This document shows positions 20,251 through 29,762 of a DNA stretch of 64,000 bases, one piece after another. Position 1 is the stretch's first letter. Every line of letters begins with the position of its first letter. The position numbers were made by a program, and so were the translations under genes. The DNA comes from Rehmannia glutinosa (Eukaryota; Streptophyta; Magnoliopsida; Lamiales; Orobanchaceae), in contig CM071930.1 of assembly GCA_016081115.2 (NCBI GenBank), forward strand, positions 36,431,335 through 36,495,334, given 5' to 3'. The notes beneath the pieces are model-generated. The model was not told where the DNA came from and ran no database searches. It saw only the letters and a program-made list of their open reading frames with translations.

Positions 20251-21010
20251 CTCGTTGGGTTCAGCCGTCTTGCAACTAAGTAGTCTTGAATAGCTTCATC
20301 ATCATTTAGTGCAGACCTTCCAGATGTCTTTGAGATTCAGCTATCTCATCTTCTTCAGGGTTGAGTGCTCTCACATCTGTATCAACATAGGGACTCTTTT
20401 GTATAGTTGGCTGATTCTGCTTCTCAACTAACTCATCTATGTCTTCTCTATTTACATTTGGCTCATCAAACACCACATGAATAGACTCTTCTGTGACCAT
20501 AGTCCTATTGTTTAACACTCTATAGGCTTTACTCTCAGCTAAGTATCCCAAAAAGATACCTCTATCAGCTTTAGCATCAAAAGCTTTTAAGTTGTCCTTG
20601 CCATTGTTGTGGATTGAGCACTTGCATCCAAAGATCTTGAAATATCCAACATTTGGCTTTCTCCCTGTCCAAATCCCATAGGGAGTCTTAGTCAATTGCC
20701 TATTGATCATGCATCTATTTTGAGTATAGCAGGCAGTGTTTATGGCTTTAGCCCAAAATCTCTTAGGCAATCTAGCTTCAGCTAACATTGTCCTAGCAGC
20801 TTCCTTGAGAGTTATGTTCCTTCTTTTAGCTACTCCATTCTGCTGTGGAGTTCTTGCAGTTGACAACTCATGAGCAATACCATTTTCAATACAATACTGG
20901 ATTATAATCCCATCGACAAACTCAGTTCCCTTGTCAGATCTTATCTTTATAATGGTTTGACTCCTCTCATTTTGAACTCTTCTCATTAGTTGAGGTAATT
21001 TCTGCAGTGT
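20251..21010 (-). pseudogene. S4 pol: integrase core and C-terminal part
   Basis: The 226-codon frame (20986-20306) includes the second catalytic Asp (KIRSDKGTEF) and the block QQNGVAKRRNITLKEAARTM. In this block the catalytic Glu of copia integrases, normally inside GV-x-ER-x-N, is a Lys (codon 20827-20825). The conserved FWAKAINTACYTQNRCM and TPYGIWTGRKPNVGYFKIFGC follow, then GIFLGY. Integrase needs all three acidic residues, so this copy should be inactive. The same position is Arg or Lys in S5 and S7, which points to an old shared loss. Confidence 0.9.
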
Positions 21011-21767
21011 TTAATTCTTTTTACACATGAAGATAGTCCATGTATATCTTGAGTAATCATCTACCACCACTAAGGTATATTTCTTTCCACTGATGCTAGC
21101 TGGCTCAACAGGACCAAATAAGTCCATATGCAATAGATATAGTATCCTTGTTGAAGAAGGACTTGGCTTGTCCTTGAAGGATGACTTTATTTGCTTTCCC
21201 ATCTGGCATGCATCACAAATGCTTTCTTTCTTGTAGGCTGAGTCAGACAATTCTTCCACAAGATGACTCCTTGCAAGCTTGTTGATTGTCTTGAAGTTCA
21301 GGTGACTCAGCTTCTTGTGCCACAGCCAACTTGATTCGGCTGTACTCTTTACTAGCAGACATGTGCTTGGTGTTTCAGTTGACCACTCCACTACATACAT
21401 GTTTTTCTGTTTTGTTCCTTGTAGAACAAATTCATTTGATTCAACATATTTGATTTGGAAAACTCCCATATTGAATCCCACATTGTAGCCTTTATCACAG
21501 AGTTGGCTGATGCTTAGTAGATTGAAGTTGAGACCTTCAACATATGCAATATCTGTGATCTCTAGTCCATTTTTCTTTGTTGATCCCGTGCCTTTGATTT
21601 CCCTTGGAGCTTTATTTCCTCCAAATATGACTTTTGCACCTTTGATTTCCTTGAACTTTGACAGATTTCTCTTGTTTCCTGTCATATGTCTGGAACAACC
21701 ACTATCCATGTATCAGGTTCCTTGGCACTCAGCTGTTCCTTGAACCTGCAATCAAGGAAATTAGTTT
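21011..21767 (-). pseudogene. S4 pol: protease and integrase zinc-binding domain
   Basis: The frame 21709-21011 begins at the protease site MDSGCSRHMTGNKRN (Asp-Ser-Gly). Upstream residues such as WY lie across a stop. LLSISQLCDKGYNV follows, and then the HHCC integrase module (LWHKKLSHLNF and CDACQMGKQIKSSF). The first integrase Asp is in LLHMDLFGPVEPAS and the core begins DDYSRYTWTIF. The frame ends at FMCKKN, where a frameshift separates it from the rest of the core. The protease would process the Gag-Pol polyprotein. Confidence 0.9.
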
Positions 21768-22501
21768 TTAGGTACCCATACTTGCCTGGGTCCTGGGGGT
21801 TAGTGCTATAAGTTCCATAATCATAGTGCACATTAGCAAATTACTTGGGGGTGTTAGGATCATACAAACTGTCACTTTTGTCTGTATGCTGTGTATTTGT
21901 TTGAGCATTTGCTTTATTGGGGTAATAGTGGAATTTTGTGCTTGATGGGTTTTATGCCTGGGTGCATATGCGTCGATAATAACTCTTTTACCTTGGGCAT
22001 GACCTTTCCGAGGTTGAGGTCTTTGCCATTTTGGCATGTATCCCATAGGTCTTTGCTAATATCTCACTTGGTTGTTCCAATCAACTTGGTTTTGATAGTT
22101 TCTACCATTCCCATCATATGAATTTCTTTCTTTGAAATCTCTGGGGCTTTTGGTAGCTGTTTAGCTTTCACGAGTATTTTTTGTTTGGAGTTTTTGATGG
22201 ACTTTTCTAAATTTCATTTCATCTGTCCTTTCAAAGATACTCTCTCGGGCTTCTTTCCTTTACCCTTATATCCAAGGCCAATATGATTGTGATTGTGTTT
22301 TGGTGTGGATGTTGGTGAAATATATGGTGTTTTGGGTTTTTGGACTCCTTTATTACTTGAGGATCCTTTTTCCAAAATCACTCTAGGAGCTTGAGCATGC
22401 ACAAAGGAATTGAATCCTATGCATGTCTTGTCTCCACACTCTTTTTGAGTCATTATAAGTTCATCCAATGATTTGGATGCCTTTGTAAATGAAGCAATCA
22501 C
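21768..22501 (-). pseudogene. S4 gag C-terminal region (single copy)
   Basis: This part reads VIASFTKASKSLDELIMTQKE-like residues at 22501 downward, followed by a Lys/Gly-rich tract (NHNHIGLGYKGKGKKPE) and an Arg/Gln/Tyr-rich tail ending near GYMPKWQRPQP. The frame is broken from the main gag by one extra base in an A-run. The matching segment in S7 is present three times at 57850-59676, so S4 shows the ancestral single-copy state. Confidence 0.8.
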
Positions 22502-22513
22502 ATTTTTTGAGAT

Positions 22514-24019
22514 CTATCTCCTCTTTTCTCTAGCATCTAACTTTGTTTGGATCTTGACATTTTCAGCCTTCAGCTTTGTATTCTCATCAGCTATGTGACT
22601 TAGAGTACTCAACTCTTTAGTCAGCTGTGAGTTTTGGCATTTAAGCCGACTGTTTTCCTCATTTAAAAGTGTGTGTGAGGTTTTGATGTGTTCAAAGTCT
22701 TTCATCATTTTGCCAATGTAATCGTAAAGATCTGTGGGCGAGGAAGTGTTTGTATCACTATCACTAGAATCAGAATGAGAACGAGTGTACCTCATCTTCT
22801 TGATCTTGTTCTTTGCCATGAGGCAGATCAAAGCCTCTTCCTCGGTGTCACTTGAGTAGTCCGCTTCACTACTATCCGAATCTTTGGTTCTTTGCACTTC
22901 ATTTGGTTCAAGTATGCTCAACAACCAAACGGGTTTCTTCTTTTCTTGTCTTCTCTCTCTGAAGACTCTTCTATCCTCTTCATTTATGTATTTGTTGACT
23001 GGTGGATAAGAACAATCAACAACAAAGTATCCTGGTTGTCTGCAGTTCCAACACAGGTTTTCAGCTCTCTGCAAGTCAGCTCTCTCAGCTCTCTGATAGT
23101 CAGCTCTTTGATGTTCAACTCTCTTAGGTGGCCTGTTCTCCCTTGCTTTGGAAGGTGTTGAATGTCTTCTGGAGGTTTCACCCTTGTTTCTTTTATAGTT
23201 CTTATTGAAGAACTTGTTGAACCTTTTCACCATGAGGGCAATTTCCTCCTGGTCAATTGTTTCTTTTGGCTCAGCTTTCTTCCCTTCACTGGCCAACAGT
23301 GCAGCTGTCTTGGGCACAACTATTTTCTCTTGCTCTTTTCTTCTCAGCTCAAACTCATAAGCTTTGAGGTCTGAGAACAACTCATGATTTGATGTTTTGG
23401 AGAGGTCCATGGGATGTCTCAGGGCCATGAATTTCATTTCCGACTCAACTGGGAGGGCTCGTAGAATTTTCATGCACATCTCTTTTTGAGTGTACTCATT
23501 TCCAAGAGTTGAAAGCTCATTTATAATTTCTGTGAATCTTGCATCCAACTGATCCAGACTCTCACCTGCAAGCATTTTAAAATTTTCAATATTTTGAACA
23601 ACAATAGTTAATTTATTCTCTTTAATCTGTTCAGATTCTTCACAAATCAGGGTTAGCTTATCCCAGATTTCTTTGGCTGATTTGCATGGTTTGACTTTGT
23701 TGAACATAACCTTGTCCAAAGTTTTGTAAAGGATGTCCTTGGCAACATTATCCATGTTGTATCTTATTCTATCTTCATTTATCCATTCACAGCGTGGTTT
23801 TTCAACCATAGCAGGCATGGGATCTGCTGCAGCATCTTCTCCTTCAGCTGGAGGTGCTCTTCTTACAGCAGTGTTGACCTTTAAGACTTGAAGTGGCCCA
23901 TCTTCTATCACTAGCCACATTTCATCGTGTAAGGCTAATAGGTGAGCCTGCATGCGAAATTTCCAATCATTAAACTCTTCCACAGTAAACATAGGAATGC
24001 GAGTTAGATTTGCATCCAT
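22514..24019 (-). pseudogene. S4 gag (about 502 codons), nearly intact
   Basis: The start ATG at 24019 is supported by the same MxxNLTRIPMF start in S2, S3, S6 and S7; an upstream in-frame ATG belongs to the leader. The capsid-like half has FNDWKFRMQAHL, HDEMWLVIEDGPL, VAKDILYKTLDK and LPVESEMKFMAL. A CCHC zinc knuckle follows (CWNCRQPGYFVVDC near 23060-23020), then an acidic Ser-rich tract (SDSSEADYSSDTEEE) and a predicted coiled coil (LLNEENSRLKCQNSQLTKEL). It ends early at a TAG. Gag would assemble the particle and bind the RNA. It is the least damaged gag in the window. Confidence 0.93.
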
Positions 24020-24129
24020 GATAATAACTTTGATTTTGAAATAAAAGCTTTGAAAACTCAAGTGTTATATCTTTTGAAAAGATTGAGATCTAGTTCAATA
24101 ACTAGTGCGGAAGGCTCAATGAACCAACC

Positions 24130-24141
24130 GCTCTGATACCA
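24130..24141 (-). promoter_or_regulatory. Primer binding site of S4
   Basis: The minus strand reads TGGTATCAGAGC exactly, the initiator tRNA-Met site, two bases from the 5' LTR. Confidence 0.92.
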
Positions 24142-24143
24142 AT

Positions 24144-24355
24144 TGTAGGTCCCAAGGGGTGAGTTGTAAGGTTTGGGGGGGGGGTTGAATAAACCTTAAT
24201 AAATTTTCGAATTTAGTCCTTTTAAATGATTTTCTGAGTTAACTCAAATCATTTAAGTCTTGGGGACAACTCAGGTTGGCTTACTTTCAAAGAAAGTTAC
24301 CCACTCAACAGACTCGACTGAGTTGTTAGTAGTATAACTCAGCTGGGTCAGCTAA
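24144..24355 (-). repeat. S4 5' LTR fragment (212 bp), cut by CACTA
   Basis: It starts TGTAGGTCCCAAGGGG with a long G-run and matches the family LTR until GGGTCAGCTAA, where CACTACAAGAAAAA begins. The rest of this LTR is not found at the right end of the CACTA element. Confidence 0.9.
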
Positions 24356-24374
24356 CACTACAAGAAAAACGCTC
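24356..24374 (+). repeat. Left terminal inverted repeat of the CACTA element
   Basis: CACTACAAGAAAAACGCTC sits at an exact break in a copia LTR. The 3-bp target would be TAA (24353-24355), but the partner end is missing, so the duplication cannot be tested. Confidence 0.92.
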
Positions 24375-24728
24375 AAAGACATCGCCTAAAAAACATTACT
24401 TTTACGAATTTGATGATGTCTTATACTATACAACATCATGTTTTAAGTGAAATGTTGTGTATGAGCGAATTTTTTCGCTATTACACATCATTTTTAAAAG
24501 TTGATGTCTTTGGCCACCCCTTTCTTGCTTTATAACATCAATTTTAAAATCGGTTATTCTAAGAGATATCTTTGTCCACCCTTTATTGGTTTATAACATC
24601 ACTATTAACATCATTTATTTAAATTAGATTTTATTACTCAATATTTATCACTTTAAAATAAAAATAAATTAATTTTCCCAAATTAAATTTATTTTTTTGA
24701 GAGATAATTTCCCTGAACAACCCTCACA

Positions 24729-24940
24729 GTGTCTTCACCTGAGATTCGACACTTCGCAAAATTTCTTCACCCCTTCGAACAACCCTCACGCATAGTGCCT
24801 TCACCTGAGATTCGACACTTAGCAAAATTTCTTCACCCCTTCGAACAACCCTCGCGCATAGTGCCTTCACCCGAGATTCGACACTTAGCAAAATTTCTTC
24901 ACCCCTTCGAACAGCCCTCGCGCACAGTGCCTTCGCTTCA
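24729..24940 (+). repeat. 66-bp tandem repeat, 3.2 copies, in the CACTA 5' zone
   Basis: Units start at 24729, 24795, 24861 and 24927 (partial), a strict 66-bp period with few differences. Each contains GAGATTCGACACTT and TTCTTCACCCCTTCGAACA. Because 66 is a multiple of three, open frames exist on both strands, but they are by-products. Subterminal repeats in CACTA elements are transposase-binding zones; whether this array has that role is unknown. Confidence 0.9.
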
Positions 24941-26850
24941 CAATGTTCTTCCTCGAGCATCTCGTTGAACCGAAAACTTCTGGCAGCTCTTCATCTCCCT
25001 TTTCCACAAAAACCGAAAACCCTAATCAACTGGTCATCGAATGTAGAGCTTGTCATCACGGACGAGCCTCCAAGTTCCATGCCGATCTCCCCTCTCGCGG
25101 CTTCTTCTCTTCCAACCCGGTATTCATTATCCCTCAAAACCCTAGGCCTTTTATGTTTCTTTATTTTTCGTATAAATTGATTCTAGAATGATGTATTGTT
25201 GGAAAGTTATGGTTATGTCTTTAATAATTTTTCATATAAATTGATTCATCATCCCCTCCCGAGGCTCCAAGTTCCTTGCCGACCTCTGGCAGTTCTTTGT
25301 TTGTTCCGCTCTATTTTATTTATTCTTCTTCATAATTTTTTTTTCTTTTTCATTTTTTTCAGTTGAGAGAGGGAGTATAGGGTAATTTTTTAGTTTATAA
25401 TTCTACTGATTTGTTGTTCTATTTGCGTTGAGGTTGAGAAGGGGCGAATTTAAATTTCTATATACCCCATATTCTGTTTTCTTCTTTATACTCCATTTAA
25501 GCTGGTCCTTAGACTTTGTAGGCTTGTGTTTTTATTGGGTACATTCATATTTGGGTTGTTTGGAGATTTATGGGTATCTGCAAGGCGCATCTTATAAATA
25601 GTTTATTTGTATACCTGCTTTAAGTTCTGTTGTTGCATATGTTAGAGCGTTTACTACCGGTCAACTTGCCAAGCTTAAATCTACTTGCTCTATATAACAT
25701 AAAGGATTATCGTAATTTTGGTTCCTTAACTGCTTTAACTATGCAAAGTGATTGTGTGATGTTCACTAGACACATAGCCAGATTATGAAAACCAAAAGAA
25801 GGAATGGAACATCTAATGTATGCAATTAATCTGTTTTTCAGGGAAAGGACATGCTAGCATAAGCATTTGGCTACCCAATTAGGTTCTTAGGTTTTTTTAT
25901 TTAGTCAAGAGTTTGGCCACCTCAATTACTACCCTTTTTTTCCTTGTACTTCTAGTTTTCTGCCTGGTCACACTTAGTTGCTTATATTTGACTTTATGAA
26001 CTGAAATGTGGTGTTTACTGAATTAATGGCACAAGTTGCACATCAGAAAGATGATTTAAGTAATGCTGGCAATTAAAGTAAAAAACTGAGATGACTCATA
26101 TTGTCACTATTTTTCTCTCTACCATTTGAATCTTTCTGAACTCCTTTTGTAGGCATTGTCTCCTGTTCTTTTCTTCTGCTACAAACAATTGTCAAACCAC
26201 TTTAACATTTTCAGTTCTCTATGTAACAAATTTAATCTCATTTTTGATCCCATGTTTTTGTAGCTGAAGTGGTTTTTTTGGAAAAGTGATTGTGGGGGCT
26301 GTTAGAATAATGTCTGTCTTCAACTTTTTCAAATAGTTGCAGGTTTGGAAATATATATTGTAATTGCTTGGGGTTAATGACTTTATGGTGTATTGTTATG
26401 TCTATTTGAAGTTGGCTGAATATTTTTAAGGTGGCTTTAAACAGTTTCTAGTTTTTTTTTCGGGAAAAAATGACTTTTAGCTTTTTCTGCAGTTTAGTAT
26501 CTATGTTATGTTTTATCAGTTTCCAGTTTTATCATTGTATTGCTATGTTATGTTTCAGTACACTAAAAATGAAATGGACCCAGTGAAATGTTACTATGTA
26601 AGTGAACTAAAATTGAAATGGACCCAACATTTTACTCCTGGAGAAGTACACTTCCTAAACTGCATGTGATGTTCTCTTAATTATCAAAAGATACGAATTT
26701 CTTCAACAATGTAAAAATGGAAATGCTATTTCAATATTTGTATGTTTTTCTTGTAGAGTTTATAGAGTGCAATGGAAACTGTAACTGCAATCATCTAGAG
26801 TCATACTAGCAAAGCAAATGATCATATAACAAAGTGACATCTGCACTTAC
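24941..26850 (+). other. CACTA 5' region: leader-like GC-rich start, then T-rich DNA
   Basis: A fairly GC-rich stretch (24941-25140) resembles a 5' leader and contains AAACCCTAA-type motifs. A piece of it (about 25064-25090, CCTCCAAGTTCC) recurs degenerately at 25260-25290. From 25150 to 26850 the DNA is T-rich and stop-dense, as in a long first intron. I find no transposase domain or recognisable exon there. Weak frames near 25000-25190 have no family signature. Confidence 0.55.
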
Positions 26851-26966
26851 CTTAAGCCTTTCATGAGCCTCCTTCACTGTCTTCCCATCTTTCTTCTTTC
26901 TCTAGTTATGACTGTCTTTTCAGAAGTATCGCAGCACCTTCCGGTCAAAAAGAAAGAAAGAACCAC
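26851..26966 (-). pseudogene. CAMTA-like: Captured exon of a CAMTA transcription factor (CG-1 domain)
   Basis: On the minus strand, a splice acceptor (CTTTTGTAG) is followed by 116 bases reading GSFFLFDRKVLRYF, then stop, KDSHN, stop, RKKKDGKTVKEAHERLK, and a perfect donor GTAAG. This is the core of the CG-1 DNA-binding domain of calmodulin-binding transcription activators. The three main changes (Arg to TGA, Gly to Ser, Trp to TAG) are G-to-A or C-to-T type. The exon lies in the CACTA element, antisense to its transposase, with intron borders kept, as expected for gene-fragment capture from genomic DNA. Neighbouring CAMTA exons were not recognised within the element. The assignment rests on recall of the family motif. 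Confidence 0.85.
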
Positions 26967-27364
26967 CTACAAAAGACGTCAGATCAAAATAAATATGCAT
27001 AAAAATATAAAGACAGATATAACAACAAATAGTTCTATCAAAGCTCCCTCTACATTAGGATTATATTACATAGATTGTGATGATAAATAAGATATATGCG
27101 TTTTTGTGTAATATTTCTGTTTGAAAATAGTTGTAAGAGCGAGCAATTTGGTTAGAGCACATGCAGAGTAAAACAGCCGACCAGTTTAGAACAACAGAGA
27201 ACATCACATCATTGATATATTTTCTTTTGAATAAAAGCAAATTTACTATTTTATTTGATATAAGTTATGAGACAAGCTTACTCAAATAACACCAATCCAT
27301 ATTTTGAGTTAGTAATTTTAACATTGAAAATATAGAAGCATAAATTGTAGGTAGCAATTAAAAA
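26967..27364 (+). other. AT-rich DNA between CAMTA exon and transposase start
   Basis: No exon is recognised. In the minus-strand reading the part next to 26967 is probably captured CAMTA intron. In the plus-strand reading it is the end of the leader or first intron of the transposase. Confidence 0.4.
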
Positions 27365-27940
27365 ATGGACAAATCATGGATGTCAAAGGGTAGGCTAACA
27401 CGTGAGTTTGCAGTTGGGCTAGAATCTTTCTTGGAATTTGCCAAGAAAAATGCTGTTGATCAGAATTATATACCCTGCATTTGTGCAAGATGTGGTAGTG
27501 TGCAGAGAGGCAATGTTGACACAATTAGGGCCTATGTTTATGTCAACGGTATAGATTTGACATACGAAAGATTCATATGGAATGGGGAAAAATCTACGTT
27601 CGAGGACTTAAGGAATGAGAATGATGTGGTTGGGGAAGGTGGAAATGTTTTTTTGCTGATGAAACTGTTGAGATGGTACAAGCTACCAGCGAATTTGTAG
27701 AAAATCCCATTATTTCAAAAAGTTACTTGAGGATGCCGAGAAACCTCTATATCCTCAGTGCACTAAGTTTACAAAATTATCTGCTATAGTGAAATTATAT
27801 AACATGAAGGCAAAATATGGTTGGAGTGATACAAGTTTTACCGAACTACTTAGTGAGCTTGTAAAAATGCTTCCCGATGACAACGAACTGCCTTCATCTT
27901 TGTATGATGCAAAGAAAAGTATATGGGCAATGGGGATGGG
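27365..27940 (+). pseudogene. CACTA TNP2 transposase, N-terminal part
   Basis: The frame opens MDKSWMSKGRLTREF and includes IPCICARCG and YERFIWNGE, which are features of the transposase-associated N-terminal domain of plant En/Spm TNP2-like proteins. After a small indel near 27697, the sequence continues in other frames to LYNMKAKYGWSDTSFTELL and WAMGMG. A copia insertion (SB) begins right there at 27941. The rest of the domain resumes at 39491 with YEKIHACPNDC. TNP2 would bind the ends and cut out the element in the nucleus. Confidence 0.9.
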
Positions 27941-29508
27941 TGTAGGTCCCAAGGGGTGTAAGTGTAAGGTTTAGAAGGGGGGGGGTTGAATAAACCTTAC
28001 CAAATTTTTAATTTAGTCCTTTTAAAAATTCGAGTTGATACTTACATTTGTGTCTTGGTGGACAACCAATTTAGTTAATCATTAGAGTTAGTCTCTCAAC
28101 GGACTCAACTGATTCTTTGGAGTAACTCAAATTTGTTAAGTCTAAATTAACTCAATTTGTGGTTTGTTTTTTTGGAAGACTTAACACCCTTAAGTTTGGT
28201 TAAGTAGAGATTTAGAGCTTGATTTAGTACTTAGAGTTTATCTAATGGATAGCAAATATGTCGTGAGAAATAAACAAATATGATGCAAGAATTAAAGTCT
28301 TTGAAATGTAAAAGACACAATAAGATTTTTATAGAGGTTCGAAGATGGGGTAATTCTTCTACTCCTCTCTTTCTCCAACTCCCCGGAGGAATCCACTAGG
28401 TATTGATCAAGATACAAAGTGGTAGCGAGTCCCGGATACAAGTCTTGATCACACACGGTGACTTGATCCTTTGGGACTCGATCCGAGACGCCTTGATCAC
28501 TCATTTGGCTTCTCGACGACTCGGCCTTCTTCACAGGGCGTTTGCTTTGCTACTCTGACTCACTTGCTCAAGCTCTTTGGATTTGATCACGAAGCCCTCC
28601 AAAAGCTCAACACTTGGTTCGACTTGAACCTTCCTACAATCCTTCGAGGAATGTAGACCCCTTGATTTTTCGGTAATTTCCTCTTCAACCGATTGAAGTT
28701 ATCTTTCCTTCACAGGTGAGTGTTGGATTGATGTTCTTCGTAGTGTAGGCTTGAGGATTGAGCGTTTAATAACTTGAGAATATTTCGAGTTTCTGATTCT
28801 AATAATTGCTTGAATGTTTTTGGTTCTAGTCTTCTACTCTCGAGTCATTCCTCGGCCTTTTATAGTGATCTTTCAAAAAAATTTGAAGAAGAGATAGGCT
28901 TATTTTTGAAAGTCACTTGCGATCGTTGGCTTGTCTTGTTGCGATCCTTGGAATTGCCATTTCCTCGTATGAATTGTTCTTCACCTTTTCGAGTTCGACA
29001 CGGTGTAGTGCTTCCCGTTGGTTTATTCCTTTTGCACGCTTAAGGGACGAGCACTTCGAGAAAGGTAGTATGGAGATATTACTTGTTTAGGTAATTCTCT
29101 TGATTTCGTCGGCAACGGATCTTTTTGATTATCTCGACTTGACCGCATTTCCTTGCTTTCCCCAGGTGACTTAGAGTCGACTTCCAATCATGGATGACTC
29201 TTCCGTCACTTCAACTTGAGACTTGGCTTTTCTTGAGTTGACTTGATCGATACTCCACTCATTGCATCTCATTTGCTCCTTCATTAGAGTTCCGTCTACT
29301 ACTCTTCTTTGCCATACTTAATTGTCTCGCAATGAGTCTTCCTTCTAGTCTCCAGTTGTCTTCTTGCATTTTTGGGCATAGGTGACTTAACTCAAACTTA
29401 ACCATTTCTATTTATTACAATGCGAGTTTACAACAAAATGGGGTGCCAACTTCCTATTCTAAGTTTTACATGGCATTCATCAAAATCTAAACAATAAATT
29501 TCCCAACA
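27941..29508 (-). repeat. SB 3' LTR (1,568 bp)
   Basis: Its plus-strand start is TGTAGGTCCCAAGGGGTG and its end is TTTCCCAACA. The minus-strand reading has TG/CA ends and a TATA box (complement of 28857-28864). It is preceded by a polypurine tract (29509-29521). It aligns with the 5' LTR over its whole length, with frequent small differences. Confidence 0.93.
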
Positions 29509-29521
29509 ATTTCCCCTTTTT
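29509..29521 (-). promoter_or_regulatory. Polypurine tract of SB
   Basis: The minus strand reads AAAAAGGGGAAAT immediately before the LTR TGTTGGGA. It matches the position of the S4 tract. Confidence 0.8.
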
Positions 29522-29762
29522 GATGATGCCAAAACTTAAACCATTCAAAAATGTAAATAGCAAAGATACATACGAGATAGTGTATTCACATAGAATGTAT
29601 GCGTAGAATCAATCCTTTTATTGATCATAACATTCTTGTTCTTTTATTTGTTTACAAGGTGTATCGTGAGCAAACATTTGTCTACACAAACATAAAGAAT
29701 TTATAGCTTTATTGCGAGAAGACTTACATAGTATGTATTTACATAATAAAATACATGAAGGG

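Larger units (their letters stand above)
13255..24355 (-). mobile_element. S4: most complete SIRE-like copia copy with a third ORF
   Basis: On the minus strand the order is 5' LTR part (24355-24144), primer binding site, gag, protease, integrase, RT, RNase H, about 540 bp of spacer, a third ORF of about 1,000 codons, a polypurine tract and a 3' LTR truncated at 13255. Gag/pol order and tRNA-Met priming make it Ty1/copia. The extra ORF downstream of pol is the layout of the SIRE/Maximus lineage. It is dead: its frames are broken, a hAT MITE sits in the third ORF, a CACTA element starts in its 5' LTR, and the integrase Glu is changed. Confidence 0.9.

Noticed and set aside
22501..22514. Possible programmed frameshift between gag and the following part, seen in both S4 and S7
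   Set aside because: S4 has one extra A and S7 one A too few in the same A-run before TGTGATTGC. The shifts are opposite, so both are random indels in a homopolymer rather than a conserved slip site.
24729..24940. CRISPR-like array
   Set aside because: Units are contiguous 66-bp tandem repeats without unique spacers, in plant DNA.
24724..24968. Open frames on both strands encoding 22-residue repeats
   Set aside because: A 66-bp tandem repeat without stops creates such frames automatically on both strands. There is no start context or domain.
26740..26760. TTTTTCTTGTAGAG as a possible right end of a smaller CACTA element (24356-26758)
   Set aside because: The terminal bases are AGAG rather than AGTG, no copia LTR sequence resumes after it, and the transposase lies further right. 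A chance match is more likely.
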